Numbered from the stretch's first letter, positions 52,508 to 61,557 are shown. The stretch is 64,000 bases of DNA from Reyranella sp. (GCF_004297405.1 NZ_SCVC01000012.1:310001-374000); one strand, 5' to 3'. Numbers and translations are program-made. Notes: generated by a model from the letters alone, not told the origin.

Positions 52508-52903
52508 TCACGCCAGCAACCGCTCTCTGAGCGTCAGGTACTCCTGTTCGGAGAGTGCGTTGCGGGACTTGAGCCGGTCGAGTTTCACCAGCTCGTCGGC
52601 CGCGCTGAAGCTTGCCATCGCGCGCAGCTCCTCGCGCGCTTCCCACGCTTTGGCACACCTGCGCTCCGCCATGCCGGTCCCTTGCGTCAGGATGTAGGCG
52701 AAGATCCCCACGTAGGGCAGGGCGAGAACCAGGATGGCCCATAGAGCTTTGCGGAAACCGGATATGTCCTTTCGGCTAAGGAGGTCGGCTGCGGTGGTGA
52801 TGAGCAGCCACAGCCACAGCCACAGTGCGACGAGGAACATCATGAAGGTATTCGCAAACAGGACTGCAAGCGCCGTGTCTCCGAAGAACGACATGCTCTC
52901 CAT
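52508..52903 (-). CDS. PLDc_N/SHOCT small membrane protein, copy 2
   Basis: A 131-residue paralogue of 46479-46859: two N-terminal membrane helices with LPYVGIFAYILTQGTGM, then the SHOCT motif DELVKLDRLKSRNALSEQEY. The start may be ATG 52903 or 52894; the open frame continues to 53287 but its upstream part shows no domain. A TTGGAC-like word lies upstream but does not fit the GGGAC element. Function unknown. Confidence 0.82.
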   Translation of the reverse strand: MESMSFFGDTALAVLFANTFMMFLVALWLWLWLLITTAADLLSRKDISGFRKALWAILVLALPYVGIFAYILTQGTGMAERRCAKAWEAREELRAMASFSAADELVKLDRLKSRNALSEQEYLTLRERLLA

Positions 52904-53286
52904 GCCTTGGAGGCCGCGTACCGACCTGTCCAACATGATCATTCTATGGAGGATGGGAGCGAGCACATCGGCGCAAAATCCCGAGAGTGTTCCCTCTATC
53001 CCAATCTCTGTCGCGAAACGGCCATGACGAGCTCCCAGCTCTAATGCATAATCAAGCGCGAGGGCGGCGGGGCTGACTACATCAAACGCCGCAAACGCCG
53101 CCGGCCTTCCGAGAGCTTTGTCCTCCTGTCCCACGTTCCGAACACACTGGCAGTCGGCAACATCACTGAGGTCCTGCGCTGTGTCGACGCGTCGAGCTTC
53201 GGCTGAGCAAGGCAATGGAGCTCGGTAACGGCAGCTTCGACGATTGGCTTTGCGGCTAGTGCCGCCCTTTATGGAGACTGGAACCA
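52904..53286. other. Intergenic gap between SHOCT copy 2 and the BI-1 gene
   Basis: These 383 bases hold the divergent promoters of the two genes. A minus-strand open frame crosses the gap but has no ribosome binding site of its own and no recognisable domain, so it is not annotated as a gene. Confidence 0.4.
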
Positions 53287-54033
53287 ATGGTTAATCCGAA
53301 TTTCGGTACCGTCAGCCGCCCTGGCACCGCTGCTGAGCAGGCGTCGTTCGACGCCGGCCTGCGCGCCCATATGGTGCGCGTCTACAACTACATGGCTTCG
53401 GGGCTCGCTCTGTCGGGCATCGTCGCCTTCGGCCTGTTCAGTTCGCCCGAGTTGGCAGGCCTGTTCTTTCAGATCGAGGCGGGTTCCGTCGTCGGTCTGA
53501 ACACCTTGGGCTGGATCGCGATTTTCGCGCCGCTTGGCTTGTTGCTCCTGACAGGTTTCCGTGCTGCCCAGATGAGCGTGCGCAGTGTGCAGGCAGTCTA
53601 CTGGGCGGTCACAGCGCTGATGGGCGTGAGCCTGTCGCTGCTGTTGTTCCGCTACACCGGGGCCTCGGTCGCGCGTACCTTCTTCATCACGGCTGCCGCC
53701 TTTGGCGCTCTGAGCCTTTACGGCTACACCACGAAGCGCGACCTGACGGCATTCGGCAAGTTCCTCTTCATGGGGTTGATCGGCCTGATCCTGGCCAGCC
53801 TCGTGAACATGTTCTTCCCGTCGGGCGCGATGAGCTTCATCGTTTCGCTGGCAGGCGTGCTGATCTTCTCCGGCCTGATCGCTTACGACACCCAGAAGAT
53901 CAAAGAGCAGTATGCCCAGGCCTGGGGCAGCGAGGCAGCCGAGAAGATCGCCGTGTTCGGCGCGCTGAGCCTCTATCTCGACTTCGTGAACCTGTTCCAG
54001 TTCCTCATGATGTTTCTGGGACAGCGGCGGTAG
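53287..54033 (+). CDS. BAX inhibitor-1/YccA family membrane protein
   Basis: A 248-residue, seven-helix protein of the BI-1 (TMBIM) family. The N terminus contains FDAGLRAHMVRVYNYMASGLALSG-type sequence; the conserved late part is FSGLIAYDTQKIKEQYAQAWG near residues 195-215, followed by ALSLYLDFVNLFQFLM. GGAG lies 9 bases upstream of the ATG. Family members act as pH-sensitive cation leak channels or modulators of membrane proteases. It is monocistronic. Confidence 0.92.
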   Translation: MVNPNFGTVSRPGTAAEQASFDAGLRAHMVRVYNYMASGLALSGIVAFGLFSSPELAGLFFQIEAGSVVGLNTLGWIAIFAPLGLLLLTGFRAAQMSVRSVQAVYWAVTALMGVSLSLLLFRYTGASVARTFFITAAAFGALSLYGYTTKRDLTAFGKFLFMGLIGLILASLVNMFFPSGAMSFIVSLAGVLIFSGLIAYDTQKIKEQYAQAWGSEAAEKIAVFGALSLYLDFVNLFQFLMMFLGQRR

Positions 54034-54107
54034 AGAAGAATCCCGAGTCGCCTCGGCGTCGATGCGCGATGCCGAAGAGGGAGGAACCTGAAACAATGCG
54101 TTTCCAT

Positions 54108-54139
54108 CCAAATGGAACCGCTAATGCGGTTCTATTTGG
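54108..54139. terminator. Long bidirectional hairpin between convergent genes
   Basis: CCAAATGGAACCGC and GCGGTTCTATTTGG pair over 14 bases (one G-U) around a TAAT loop. It is between the BI-1 stop and the stop of the convergent DUF1269 remnant, so it could end both transcripts, though neither side has a U-tract. Confidence 0.5.
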
Positions 54140-54151
54140 ACGCGCGCCGTT

Positions 54152-54418
54152 CTACGAAGTTAGCTTGCTGAGCGCGGCCTTCAACTTCGGCTCTTGCTCG
54201 TTCGACAGTGATGTCTTGAGCACTCGAGGCTTGTAGGGCTCGAGCTCGGGAATGACTTTGTCTTCCGCCACGCTCCGGAACAGGATGCACAGGGCCAACG
54301 AGCCCTGCGGGATCGTCTCTGTGATCTTCTTGACGAAATCATCACGGATTCTGTAATCGGCAGGGGAGCCGGACAGCGCCCCGGCACCCGCGTCGGCGGA
54401 AGAAGGCTGCACGGGCAT
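54152..54418 (-). pseudogene. DUF1269 protein, C-terminal half only
   Basis: An 88-codon frame corresponding to the C-terminal half of a DUF1269 membrane protein: DYRIRDDFVKKITETIPQG, then PRVLKTSLSNEQEPKLKAAL at the end (family: VLQTSLSxxxEAxLxAAL). Full members have about 160-175 residues with a Gly-rich membrane hairpin; here only the end of that region (ADAGAGALSG) is left, and the APC gene ends 22 bases upstream. No ribosome binding site was seen. It could still be read through from the APC transcript. Confidence 0.6.
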
Positions 54419-54440
54419 CGGCTATCCCTTCGCGGCAAAC

Positions 54441-55871
54441 TTAAATCGAAATGTCACCCGAGGTGAGACTGTACAGCCCGCCGATCGCCACGCTGACGAC
54501 CAGGCCGAACAGGAGCCACTCGATGCGCGTGAACACAGGCTTGCCCTGCTCGCGCCTGGCGATGACGAACAGGATGGTGACTGGCGCGTACAGCAGGGCA
54601 GACAGCAAGAGAAACTTGGTCCCGCCGGCGCACAACATGCCTGCAGTGTAGGCGGTGGCGATGGCAGCGCACACCCAGTCGATCTTGCGTGCCCTTCCAT
54701 CGCCTTCGTAGGTCTCGCCGGTCCAGGTGAGCTTGAGCCCGTAGGCCGCAACGAACAGGTAGGGAAGCAGCGTCATGGCGCTCGTCATCTTGAGAGCCAT
54801 GGTGAAGGCGTACTCTGCGAACCAAGAAAAGATCAGAAAGGTCTGGATGACAGTGTTGGTGAGCCACAGGGAGGCGGCCGGCACCCTGCTTTCATTCTCG
54901 CGCGCCAGGAAGGACGGCATGGTGCCGTTTTGCGCGGCCGAGAACATGACCTCGGCGGCAAGCAGAGACCACGACAAGTAATTGCCGAGGACGGAGATGA
55001 GGAGCCCGATGCTGATGAAGATCTTGCCCCATGGACCGACGATGGCTTCCAGAACGCCGGCCATCGAAGGAGAGGGCAGCGCCGCCAAGTCCGAACGCGC
55101 CAACACGCCGAATGACAGCATCGTCACCAGGATCAGCAGACAGAGCACGCCGAGGAAGCCCAGCACCGTCGCAATACCGACATCCTCCCGTCTCTTCGCA
55201 TAGCGCGAATAGACGCTGGCGCCTTCGATGCCGACGAACAGGAAGACCGTCACGAGCATCGAGTTGCGCGCCTGGTCCGCCACGTTGCCGAAGGTCGGCT
55301 CCTCGTCGCCCCAGAAGTTCAGCACGAAGACATCCGATCTGAATGCGGCGACGGCGACGACAATGAAAAGGCCGATCGGCACGATCTTGGCGAATGTCGC
55401 GATGGTGTTGATCGTCGTCGCCTGCTTGATGCCGCGCAGCACGATAAAATGTACGGTCCACAGCAGGATCGACGCCGAGACGATGGCGGTCGGCGTGGTG
55501 CCGTCACCAAAGACCGGAAAGAACAGGCCCAGCGTCGCCTTGATCAGGATCAGACAGGCGGTGTCTGCGAGGCAGGCGCCGAACCAGTAGCCCGCGGCCG
55601 AGGCAAAGCCTGGATAATTGCCGAAGCCCGCCTTGGCATAGGCATAGACGCCGGCGTCGAGCTCCGGTTTGCGCCGTGCCAGGCTCTGGAACACGAAGGC
55701 AAGCATCAGCATGCCGATGCCGGCGATGGTCCAGGCGATCAGCGCGCCAAAGCCGCCCGTGGCGCGTCCAAAGGCCGATGGCAGCGCGAAGATGCCTGCT
55801 CCGACCATCGACCCTACGACCAGGGCGATGAGGGCGTGCAGCGAGAGTTTCTGGTCGACCGACGGACTCAC
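54441..55871 (-). CDS. APC-family basic amino acid antiporter, copy 2
   Basis: A 476-residue APA-family transporter closely related to 48299-49756 (ALVVGSMVGAGIFALPSAF; GVYAYAKAGFGNYPGF). The start is a GTG at 55871; an ATG just upstream is out of frame. No deiminase is adjacent, so its substrate pair could differ from the arcA-linked copy. Site C of the GGGAC element is 44 bases upstream. It may share transcription with the truncated DUF1269 frame. Confidence 0.87.
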   Translation of the reverse strand: MSPSVDQKLSLHALIALVVGSMVGAGIFALPSAFGRATGGFGALIAWTIAGIGMLMLAFVFQSLARRKPELDAGVYAYAKAGFGNYPGFASAAGYWFGACLADTACLILIKATLGLFFPVFGDGTTPTAIVSASILLWTVHFIVLRGIKQATTINTIATFAKIVPIGLFIVVAVAAFRSDVFVLNFWGDEEPTFGNVADQARNSMLVTVFLFVGIEGASVYSRYAKRREDVGIATVLGFLGVLCLLILVTMLSFGVLARSDLAALPSPSMAGVLEAIVGPWGKIFISIGLLISVLGNYLSWSLLAAEVMFSAAQNGTMPSFLARENESRVPAASLWLTNTVIQTFLIFSWFAEYAFTMALKMTSAMTLLPYLFVAAYGLKLTWTGETYEGDGRARKIDWVCAAIATAYTAGMLCAGGTKFLLLSALLYAPVTILFVIARREQGKPVFTRIEWLLFGLVVSVAIGGLYSLTSGDISI

Positions 55872-55915
55872 GCCCGCATTCTAGGAGCAGTCGGCGGCAT
55901 CTTGATTGACGGCCC

Positions 55916-55942
55916 GTCCCCGAACTGTTTCGAGTGTCCCAA
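55916..55942 (-). promoter_or_regulatory. GGGAC tandem element toward APC copy 2 (site C)
   Basis: In gene orientation TTTTGGGAC then GGGAC at exactly 20 bp, ending 44 bases before the GTG start at 55871. Both half-sites are perfect. Confidence 0.6.
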
Positions 55943-56136
55943 AACACCGCGCGCCGCAATGCTATTCACCTGCGGAAACGCGTACCCGGTCGCGCAGCCA
56001 ATCCTCGACGTAAAAGCGCGATGGCGAACAGAGTCCAGGCCGGGGCGAGGGTCACCGACCCTCAATTGTCATCGAACTTCCCGTGTCGTCGCCCTTGTCG
56101 GAAGCTCGTCTGCGTATCTCGTGCGCTCCGGACGTA

Positions 56137-56364
56137 TCACCTGAGCTCCGTGAACTTTGATCCGTGAATCGATCGTCTCAACAATGCCCAAAGGCTTCCG
56201 CCTGTTGCCATTCCCAGGAGATAGGCGAGCCCGATCATTACGGCCAAAGGCGTTCGAACGTGGAAACCAAGAAACGACACCACGACGAACTCGAAGTTCT
56301 GCCAAACGAAGGCGAGGATGACCACAGCGAACACTATGACAACGGTCAGGTGAAGCCAACGCAT
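56137..56364 (-). CDS. LapA-domain (DUF1049) membrane protein
   Basis: A 75-residue protein with two membrane helices, of the LapA/DUF1049 type (HLTVVIVFAVVILAFVWQN, then FHVRTPLAVMIGLAYLLGMATGG). ATG at 56364 follows GGAGGG by 8 bases; the frame extends upstream to 56607 without support. E. coli LapA helps regulate lipopolysaccharide assembly; a general envelope role is inferred here. Confidence 0.8.
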   Translation of the reverse strand: MRWLHLTVVIVFAVVILAFVWQNFEFVVVSFLGFHVRTPLAVMIGLAYLLGMATGGSLWALLRRSIHGSKFTELR

Positions 56365-56444
56365 GTCGTTCCCTCCAGCGTGCTCGCTGCATTTATCACT
56401 GGTTGCGGGGCTCTTCACGGAATTTCGCTGCGGCGTCCTTCGGA

Positions 56445-56471
56445 TTGGGACGCTGAGAATAGCCTTGGGAC
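56445..56471 (+). promoter_or_regulatory. GGGAC tandem element toward the carbonic-anhydrase-like gene (site D)
   Basis: TTGGGAC at 56445-56451 and GGGAC at 56467-56471, exactly 20 bp apart, 134 bases before the start at 56606. Both half-sites are perfect. Confidence 0.6.
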
Positions 56472-56605
56472 CCCAAGCTGATGTCCAGGAAAGACTTGGC
56501 TGTACGATGAGATCAGCAGCCGGCGGCTGATGCCGCCACGCTCCATGCGGCGTCATAAGGAACATGACGCAGAGCAGGGTCAAGGCAACGAAAAGGACCA
56601 TCAAC

Positions 56606-57133
56606 ATGCGTCACCATTCCCAGTGTTCGTGCATGCAGGGGTTTTCCCGCCGAGGTCTGTTTGGGCTGGCCGTTGGTGCTGCAGCCGCCAGCGCAGTCCG
56701 GCCAGCGCTTGCCATCGACCAGGGCTACGAAGCGATGCTGGTGAAGTGCATCGATCCGCGTTTCACCACCAACACTTGGGCGTACATGGCGGGCCGAGGC
56801 TGGCAGAACCAGTACAGCCAGTTCAACATTGCCGGCGGCCCGATCGGCGTCGTAGCGCCTGTCTTCTCGGACTGGCACAAGACATTCTGGGACAATCTCG
56901 ATATCTCGGTGAAGCTGCACAACGTCAAGCGCGTCGTGGGCATCACCCATCGTGATTGCGGTGCTGCTGCGGTGGCCTACGGGGACCGGATCAAGACCGA
57001 CAAGGCCTACGAAACGCAGATGAACAGCGAAGCGCTGCGGATGTTCCGTGCCGAGGTCAAGAAGCGTCAGCCCCAGGTCATCGTGGAACTCGGTATCATG
57101 GATCTTAGCGGCGCGGTCGAGCCAGTTGTCTGA
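56606..57133 (+). CDS. Exported beta-carbonic anhydrase-like protein
   Basis: A 175-residue protein with a Tat signal (SRRGLFGLAVGAAAAS, cleavage after ALA near residue 36). The mature part keeps all beta-carbonic-anhydrase zinc-site residues: C48-x-D50-x-R52 in CIDPRF, and H115-x-x-C118 in HRDC. This would hydrate CO2 in the periplasm, linked to pH control. It is shorter than usual beta enzymes at the C terminus, so activity is not certain. AAGGA precedes the ATG at 56606. An unusual CSC pair sits before the twin arginines. Confidence 0.8.
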   Translation: MRHHSQCSCMQGFSRRGLFGLAVGAAAASAVRPALAIDQGYEAMLVKCIDPRFTTNTWAYMAGRGWQNQYSQFNIAGGPIGVVAPVFSDWHKTFWDNLDISVKLHNVKRVVGITHRDCGAAAVAYGDRIKTDKAYETQMNSEALRMFRAEVKKRQPQVIVELGIMDLSGAVEPVV

Positions 57134-57244
57134 CCCATGAGATCGTCTGTGCTAGCGCCGACGCCATCGGCCAGAGCGAGAATGTGACAGGCCGTGGTAG
57201 GCACCGGTTAGGACGGCCTACGACGGTGCGTCGATGTGAGAGCA

Positions 57245-58720
57245 ATGACCTCTAAGCTGTTCAGGCTCGTGAAGCGGGTGTTGGTGTTGCTGATCGTGGC
57301 CGCGACGGCGCTGCTGGTCATGCGGGCGTGGGATTCGCAGCGCGGACCGCCACTAGAGCCGTGGCACACATATGTACCGCGCGATCTGCATGCGGCCGAG
57401 ATCGACAAGGCCGACTGGTCCACCTACATCCGGTCCGAAGAGGCGATCTTCCGTGAATTGCGCCGTGAGGTCGTCGACAAGATCGATGCCCAGGATCATG
57501 CATTGGGCAATCGTTTCTACGCGGGAAGTCCGATCTATCCCGGCAACTTCACCCATGACTGGAATCGCTCCTACATCCTTGAACCCGACGGGGCTCCGGT
57601 CGGAGCGGTTGTCCTGCTGCACGGCCTGACCGATTCTCCGTACAGTCTCCGTCACATCGCGCGCCGCTATCGCGAGCTGGGTTTTGTAGCAGTGGCGATC
57701 AGGATGCCAGCCCATGGCACCGTCCCGGCCGCTTTGACCGACGTCGAATGGGAGGATTGGGCCGCCGCCACGCGGCTCGCCGTACGCGAGGCCCGCCGGC
57801 GCGCCGGACCCTCGAAGCCACTGCACGTCGTGGGCTTCTCCAACGGCGGCGCGCTGGCGATGAATTATACTCTCGATGCCCTAAAGGACGACCGGCTAGC
57901 ACGACCTGACCGCCTCGTCCTGATATCGCCCATGATCGGCATCACGAGCTTCGCTCGCTTCGCCGGCATCGCCGCCGTGCCCGCCGTGCTACCGGCCTTT
58001 GCCAAGGCTGCCTGGCTCGGCATCGTGCCTGAGTTCAACCCCTTCAAGTACAATTCCTTTCCCGTCAACGGCGCCCGCCAATCGTACCGCTTGACGGCCG
58101 CCCTGCAGGACCGCATCGCCCGCGCTGCGCGCGAGGGCGGGCTCGATCGCCTACCGCCTATTCTGACCTTTCAGTCAGTCGTCGACTTCACGGTCAGTAC
58201 GCGGGCGATCCTTTCGGCGCTCTACGCCCATCTGCCGTCCAACGGCAGCGAACTCGTCTTGTTCGACCTCAACCGCGCAGCCATCGTGAGTCCGCTCCTG
58301 CGCAACGCGGCTGAGACGGTCCTCTCGCGCATCCTAGCCGATCCGCCGCGGCAGTTCCGGACAGTGATCATCACCAATGCCGCACCCGACACCTACGACG
58401 TCGTCGAGCGTGTGACCGAGGCCGGTGCAGTGACCGAGAGCACACGGCCGCTCGCGCTGGCCTTTCCGCCCGGCATCTTCTCGCTGTCGCATGTCGCCTT
58501 GCCGTTTCCGATGAGCGATTCGCTCTACGGCATGCAGCCCGACAAGGCGGAGGAGTTCTTCGGTGTCCATCTCGGCGAGATCGCCCCCCGAGGTGAACTT
58601 GGTGTGCTGATCTTGAATCTCGATGCGCTGCTGCGCATGTCATCCAATCCATTCTTCCCGTATCTTCTCGAGCGCATCGAGCAAGGCATCGCAGAGCCAT
58701 GGCAACCCGCGCACCGCTGA
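57245..58720 (+). CDS. Membrane-anchored alpha/beta hydrolase, copy 2
   Basis: A 491-residue paralogue of 4304-5761. It has the same N-terminal anchor (residues 4-25), LLHGLTDSPYSLRHIARRY, the nucleophile elbow GFSNGG and the ESTRPLALAFPPGIFSLSH segment. ATG at 57245 matches the start of copy 1; a GTG three codons upstream is possible. Long stretches are nearly identical to copy 1, while the C terminus and residues 55-75 differ. It is convergent with the secreted-protein gene downstream. Substrate unknown. Confidence 0.85.
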   Translation: MTSKLFRLVKRVLVLLIVAATALLVMRAWDSQRGPPLEPWHTYVPRDLHAAEIDKADWSTYIRSEEAIFRELRREVVDKIDAQDHALGNRFYAGSPIYPGNFTHDWNRSYILEPDGAPVGAVVLLHGLTDSPYSLRHIARRYRELGFVAVAIRMPAHGTVPAALTDVEWEDWAAATRLAVREARRRAGPSKPLHVVGFSNGGALAMNYTLDALKDDRLARPDRLVLISPMIGITSFARFAGIAAVPAVLPAFAKAAWLGIVPEFNPFKYNSFPVNGARQSYRLTAALQDRIARAAREGGLDRLPPILTFQSVVDFTVSTRAILSALYAHLPSNGSELVLFDLNRAAIVSPLLRNAAETVLSRILADPPRQFRTVIITNAAPDTYDVVERVTEAGAVTESTRPLALAFPPGIFSLSHVALPFPMSDSLYGMQPDKAEEFFGVHLGEIAPRGELGVLILNLDALLRMSSNPFFPYLLERIEQGIAEPWQPAHR

Positions 58721-58760
58721 CACCTGAGTGGGCGGATGCGCGGGCGGCCTCTGTCAGGGC

Positions 58761-59336
58761 TTACGGCGACGCCACACTGCACGACACACGGTCGACGAAG
58801 ACGTCCGACCTCGGACCGTAGATGGCGAGGCCCTGGCGCACGCCGGCGCCGGTCTGCTGAACGAGCGCGCGGGTATTCATCACGGTGTTGCTGCCGTTAG
58901 TGAAACGACAGTCGATCACCGGCTCGACCGGATTGCCGCTGTTGTTGTCCAGGTACAACACGGCCCGCCAGCGCTGGCCCGGCACGACCCTGAGCGAGGC
59001 GTTGTCCATGACGACGATGGGGACTGTCGGCCCGGCCGTGATCGGCACCGATCCGACTGGCCTGCCACGCACGCGCTGCTCGGCGGTCTTGGCTGGCACG
59101 CTCTGCGCGCTGGGATCGAAGGCCTTGTCATCCGGGCCAGTGAGCGGCCTGCCGTCCTGGCCGACCGTTTCTGGCGTCCAGACCTGACCGGTCTTGGGGT
59201 CACGAAACTCCGGCACGCCGCTCGAGGCGGCTGCATCGACGCTGCTGCGCTGCGTCTGTGCCAGGGCCGCCGACGTCATCGTCAGAGCGACAACGCCGAT
59301 GAGGACCTTCGGGAGAGAGTTTTGAATACCGCTCAT
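58761..59336 (-). CDS. Secreted protein of unknown function (two-cysteine, GPTVPIV family), copy 2
   Basis: A 191-residue paralogue of 1301-1867 with a signal peptide ending ALAQT and the same landmarks: EFRDPKTGQVWTPETVGQ, RPVGSVPITAGPTVPIV and two C-terminal cysteines (DCRFTNG, VSCSVASP). GGAGGTGAC precedes the ATG at 59336. It is 67 bases downstream of HdeD copy A2, repeating the order seen at 1301-2463. The conserved pairing suggests the secreted protein and HdeD act together. Confidence 0.82.
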   Translation of the reverse strand: MSGIQNSLPKVLIGVVALTMTSAALAQTQRSSVDAAASSGVPEFRDPKTGQVWTPETVGQDGRPLTGPDDKAFDPSAQSVPAKTAEQRVRGRPVGSVPITAGPTVPIVVMDNASLRVVPGQRWRAVLYLDNNSGNPVEPVIDCRFTNGSNTVMNTRALVQQTGAGVRQGLAIYGPRSDVFVDRVSCSVASP

Positions 59337-59403
59337 TTGTCACCTCCAGGTTTTACGATACGACCGGTCGAGACGGTGGCGCCTCCGACGCGACGCTTGT
59401 CCG

Positions 59404-59970
59404 CTAGGGTCGCGCCTTCAATCCCAAGCCTACTGTGACCCAGCTGACACCTGCCGAGATGAGGTCCACGCCGAGAAAGACACCGAGGATCAGGAGACTC
59501 GCGACAGGCCAATGCAGGAGGATCACCACGCCGATGGCGATCGTCAGCAGGGCAGATATCATCACAGCGTACCGCGAGGAGCTCGCCTTCATGGTCGCCG
59601 CAAGGACGACTCTCGCAATACCTGACGCAGCGAGCGACAGGCCGAGCAGGAGGGTCAGGAACTTTGCCGTAAGCATGGGATTCTCGAAGGCAAGGATCCC
59701 CGCCGCGATGTACAAGCCGCCGATCAGGACCCAGAGTAGGGCCCGGCTCCAGGGTCTTACTTGGAAGGCGCTGATCACCTCGGCGACACCGCTGACGACC
59801 ATCATGATGCCGACCATGAAGACGGTTACGGTTGCCGCGAAGGCGACGCTGGAAAGCGCGACGAGGCCGGCGAACACATAGATGACGCTCAGCGCGATCA
59901 CCCATCCAGATTTCGCGCGTAGCGGGTCCCCGAGGGAATTGGCATCGGCCTGCATGTCGGTGGCGGTCAT
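59404..59970 (-). CDS. HdeD-family (DUF308) membrane protein, copy A2
   Basis: A 188-residue, roughly six-helix DUF308 protein like copy A1 (LRAKSGWVIALSVIYVFAGL; TVFMVGIMMVVSGVAEVI). The ATG at 59970 begins MTATDMQAD. Site E of the GGGAC element ends 43 bases upstream. It is the first gene of the HdeD-secreted protein operon of region 4. Confidence 0.87.
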   Translation of the reverse strand: MTATDMQADANSLGDPLRAKSGWVIALSVIYVFAGLVALSSVAFAATVTVFMVGIMMVVSGVAEVISAFQVRPWSRALLWVLIGGLYIAAGILAFENPMLTAKFLTLLLGLSLAASGIARVVLAATMKASSSRYAVMISALLTIAIGVVILLHWPVASLLILGVFLGVDLISAGVSWVTVGLGLKARP

Positions 59971-60013
59971 TCGCGCATCCTAAAATGCACGCCGATCCGC
60001 GCATCGGCCAGGA

Positions 60014-60040
60014 ATCCCGATGCTGTTCCGAGCGTCCCAA
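60014..60040 (-). promoter_or_regulatory. GGGAC tandem element toward HdeD copy A2 (site E)
   Basis: In gene orientation TTGGGAC then GGGAT at 20 bp, with GGATTCC-like flank shared with site B. It ends 43 bases before the start at 59970. Confidence 0.58.
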
Positions 60041-60132
60041 TTCTCGACCGCCTCGAGGGCGACCGGCTCATCGCGACCGGCGCCTATGTCGTTGGGCCGA
60101 TGGGCTGAGGCCCGACGACGAGATGGTGGAGG

Positions 60133-61557
60133 CTACGATCCGAGCGTGTTTTTGTGGATCCTGCCGTTCTTCATGATGACGCGCAGGTTCTTCGCGGGAG
60201 TCTCGATCAGGCGGATGTCCTCGAGCGGGTTGCCGTCGACCAGCAGCAGATCGGCGAGAGCCCCGGGTTCGACGATGCCCAGTCGCCCTGGATAGGGATT
60301 GCGCAGGTTCGACAGCGCCAGCAGTTCGGCATTGGTTGACGTTGCCATCTTCAGGATCTCGGCGTTGCTGTACCAGCGCGCGAGATGCGTGAGCATGACG
60401 CCCTGGCGGGCGGTTATCGCCGGCGAGAACAGCATGTCCGATCCCCAGGCCGTCTTGATTCCGTGCTTGCGTGCCAGCGTGTAGACGGAGTTCGTGCCGG
60501 CGATGACCTGAAGGAGCCTGTCGCGGCTGGGGCCCGTCAAGGGGACCGCGTCGTCGGCGCTGAGGAACGGTTGGGTGCTCAGCCAGACCTGCTTGTCGGC
60601 CATCAGCCGCGCGGTCTCGTCGTCCATGAGATGTGCGTGCTCGATGCACGCCGCGCCGGCGGCGATGGCCCGCTGAATCGTGTGCGGCGCGTAGGCATGC
60701 ATCGTGACGTAGGTGTTCCAGTCCCTGGCGACGCCGACGGCAGCGTGCAACTCGGCCTCGCTGAATGTCGTCATGTCGAGCGGACTGCGCGGCGAGGACA
60801 CGCCGCCGCCCGCGACCACCTTGATCTGCGAGGCACCCTGCATCAATTGCTCGCGCGTACGCATCTGGATCTCGCCCACACTGTCCACGATCATGGCGCC
60901 GCCCAACTTCTCCACGGTGCTGAGCTGGCCTGTGGTCCTCGGCAGCTCGGACAGCATGCGCAGGTCGCCATGGCCTCCCGAGCTGGTGATCATCGCGCCT
61001 GATGGATAGATCCGCGGCCCCGCGATCAACCCGTCGTCGATCGCCTGCTTGAAGGAGAAGGTCGGACCGCCGACGTCCCTGATCGTCGTGAAGCCGCGCA
61101 GCAGGGTGCGCTCGGCTTCGGCCGTTGCGGCGCTGAAGATGTAGCCGGGATCCGCCGTCGTTAGCACCGCGGCCGGCAGCGCCGCGAACAGCGCGTGCCA
61201 ATGGGCATCAATCAGGCCCGGCATGACGACCCGGCCGCCGCAGTCGATCACTGTCGCGCCCGCAGGCGGCGGGTTGTTGGCTGCGTCGATGGCCGTGATC
61301 TTCGTGCCCTCGACGATCACCTGGACGTTGTCGCGCAACGAGGAAGACTTGCCGTCGAACAGGCGTGCCTGACGAAAGACCACCTTGCCGGTCGAACCCG
61401 AAGGCTGTGACCGAACTGTTACTGGAAGACCGGCGCTCGCTAGGGTTGCTGCGGTCGCGGTGAGAAAATGGCGGCGCCCGAGGCCGGAGAGACGGTCTGA
61501 CAGTTTCTTCAGAACCGGGCTGCAACATGCGCATTGCAAGGAATCGAGTTCAGTCAC
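60133..61557 (-). CDS. Tat-exported amidohydrolase-family enzyme, copy 2
   Basis: A 474-residue amidohydrolase with a Tat signal (GLGRRHFLTATAATLASAG) preceded by a Cys-rich QCACC. Metal-ligand motifs are LIDAHWH, VTMHAY, IEHAHLMD and the Asp in WGSDMLFSP. It is a relative of 9920-11266, which uses a Sec signal instead. The start is a GTG at 61557. Site F of the GGGAC element lies 70 bases upstream. Periplasmic hydrolysis of an amide or ester substrate is inferred. Confidence 0.87.
   Translation of the reverse strand: MTELDSLQCACCSPVLKKLSDRLSGLGRRHFLTATAATLASAGLPVTVRSQPSGSTGKVVFRQARLFDGKSSSLRDNVQVIVEGTKITAIDAANNPPPAGATVIDCGGRVVMPGLIDAHWHALFAALPAAVLTTADPGYIFSAATAEAERTLLRGFTTIRDVGGPTFSFKQAIDDGLIAGPRIYPSGAMITSSGGHGDLRMLSELPRTTGQLSTVEKLGGAMIVDSVGEIQMRTREQLMQGASQIKVVAGGGVSSPRSPLDMTTFSEAELHAAVGVARDWNTYVTMHAYAPHTIQRAIAAGAACIEHAHLMDDETARLMADKQVWLSTQPFLSADDAVPLTGPSRDRLLQVIAGTNSVYTLARKHGIKTAWGSDMLFSPAITARQGVMLTHLARWYSNAEILKMATSTNAELLALSNLRNPYPGRLGIVEPGALADLLLVDGNPLEDIRLIETPAKNLRVIMKNGRIHKNTLGS

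Noticed and set aside
52904..53287. N-terminal extension of the SHOCT copy 2 frame
   Set aside because: The paralogue at 46479 starts directly at the membrane helix; the extension shows no domain and a start at 52903 or 52894 fits better.
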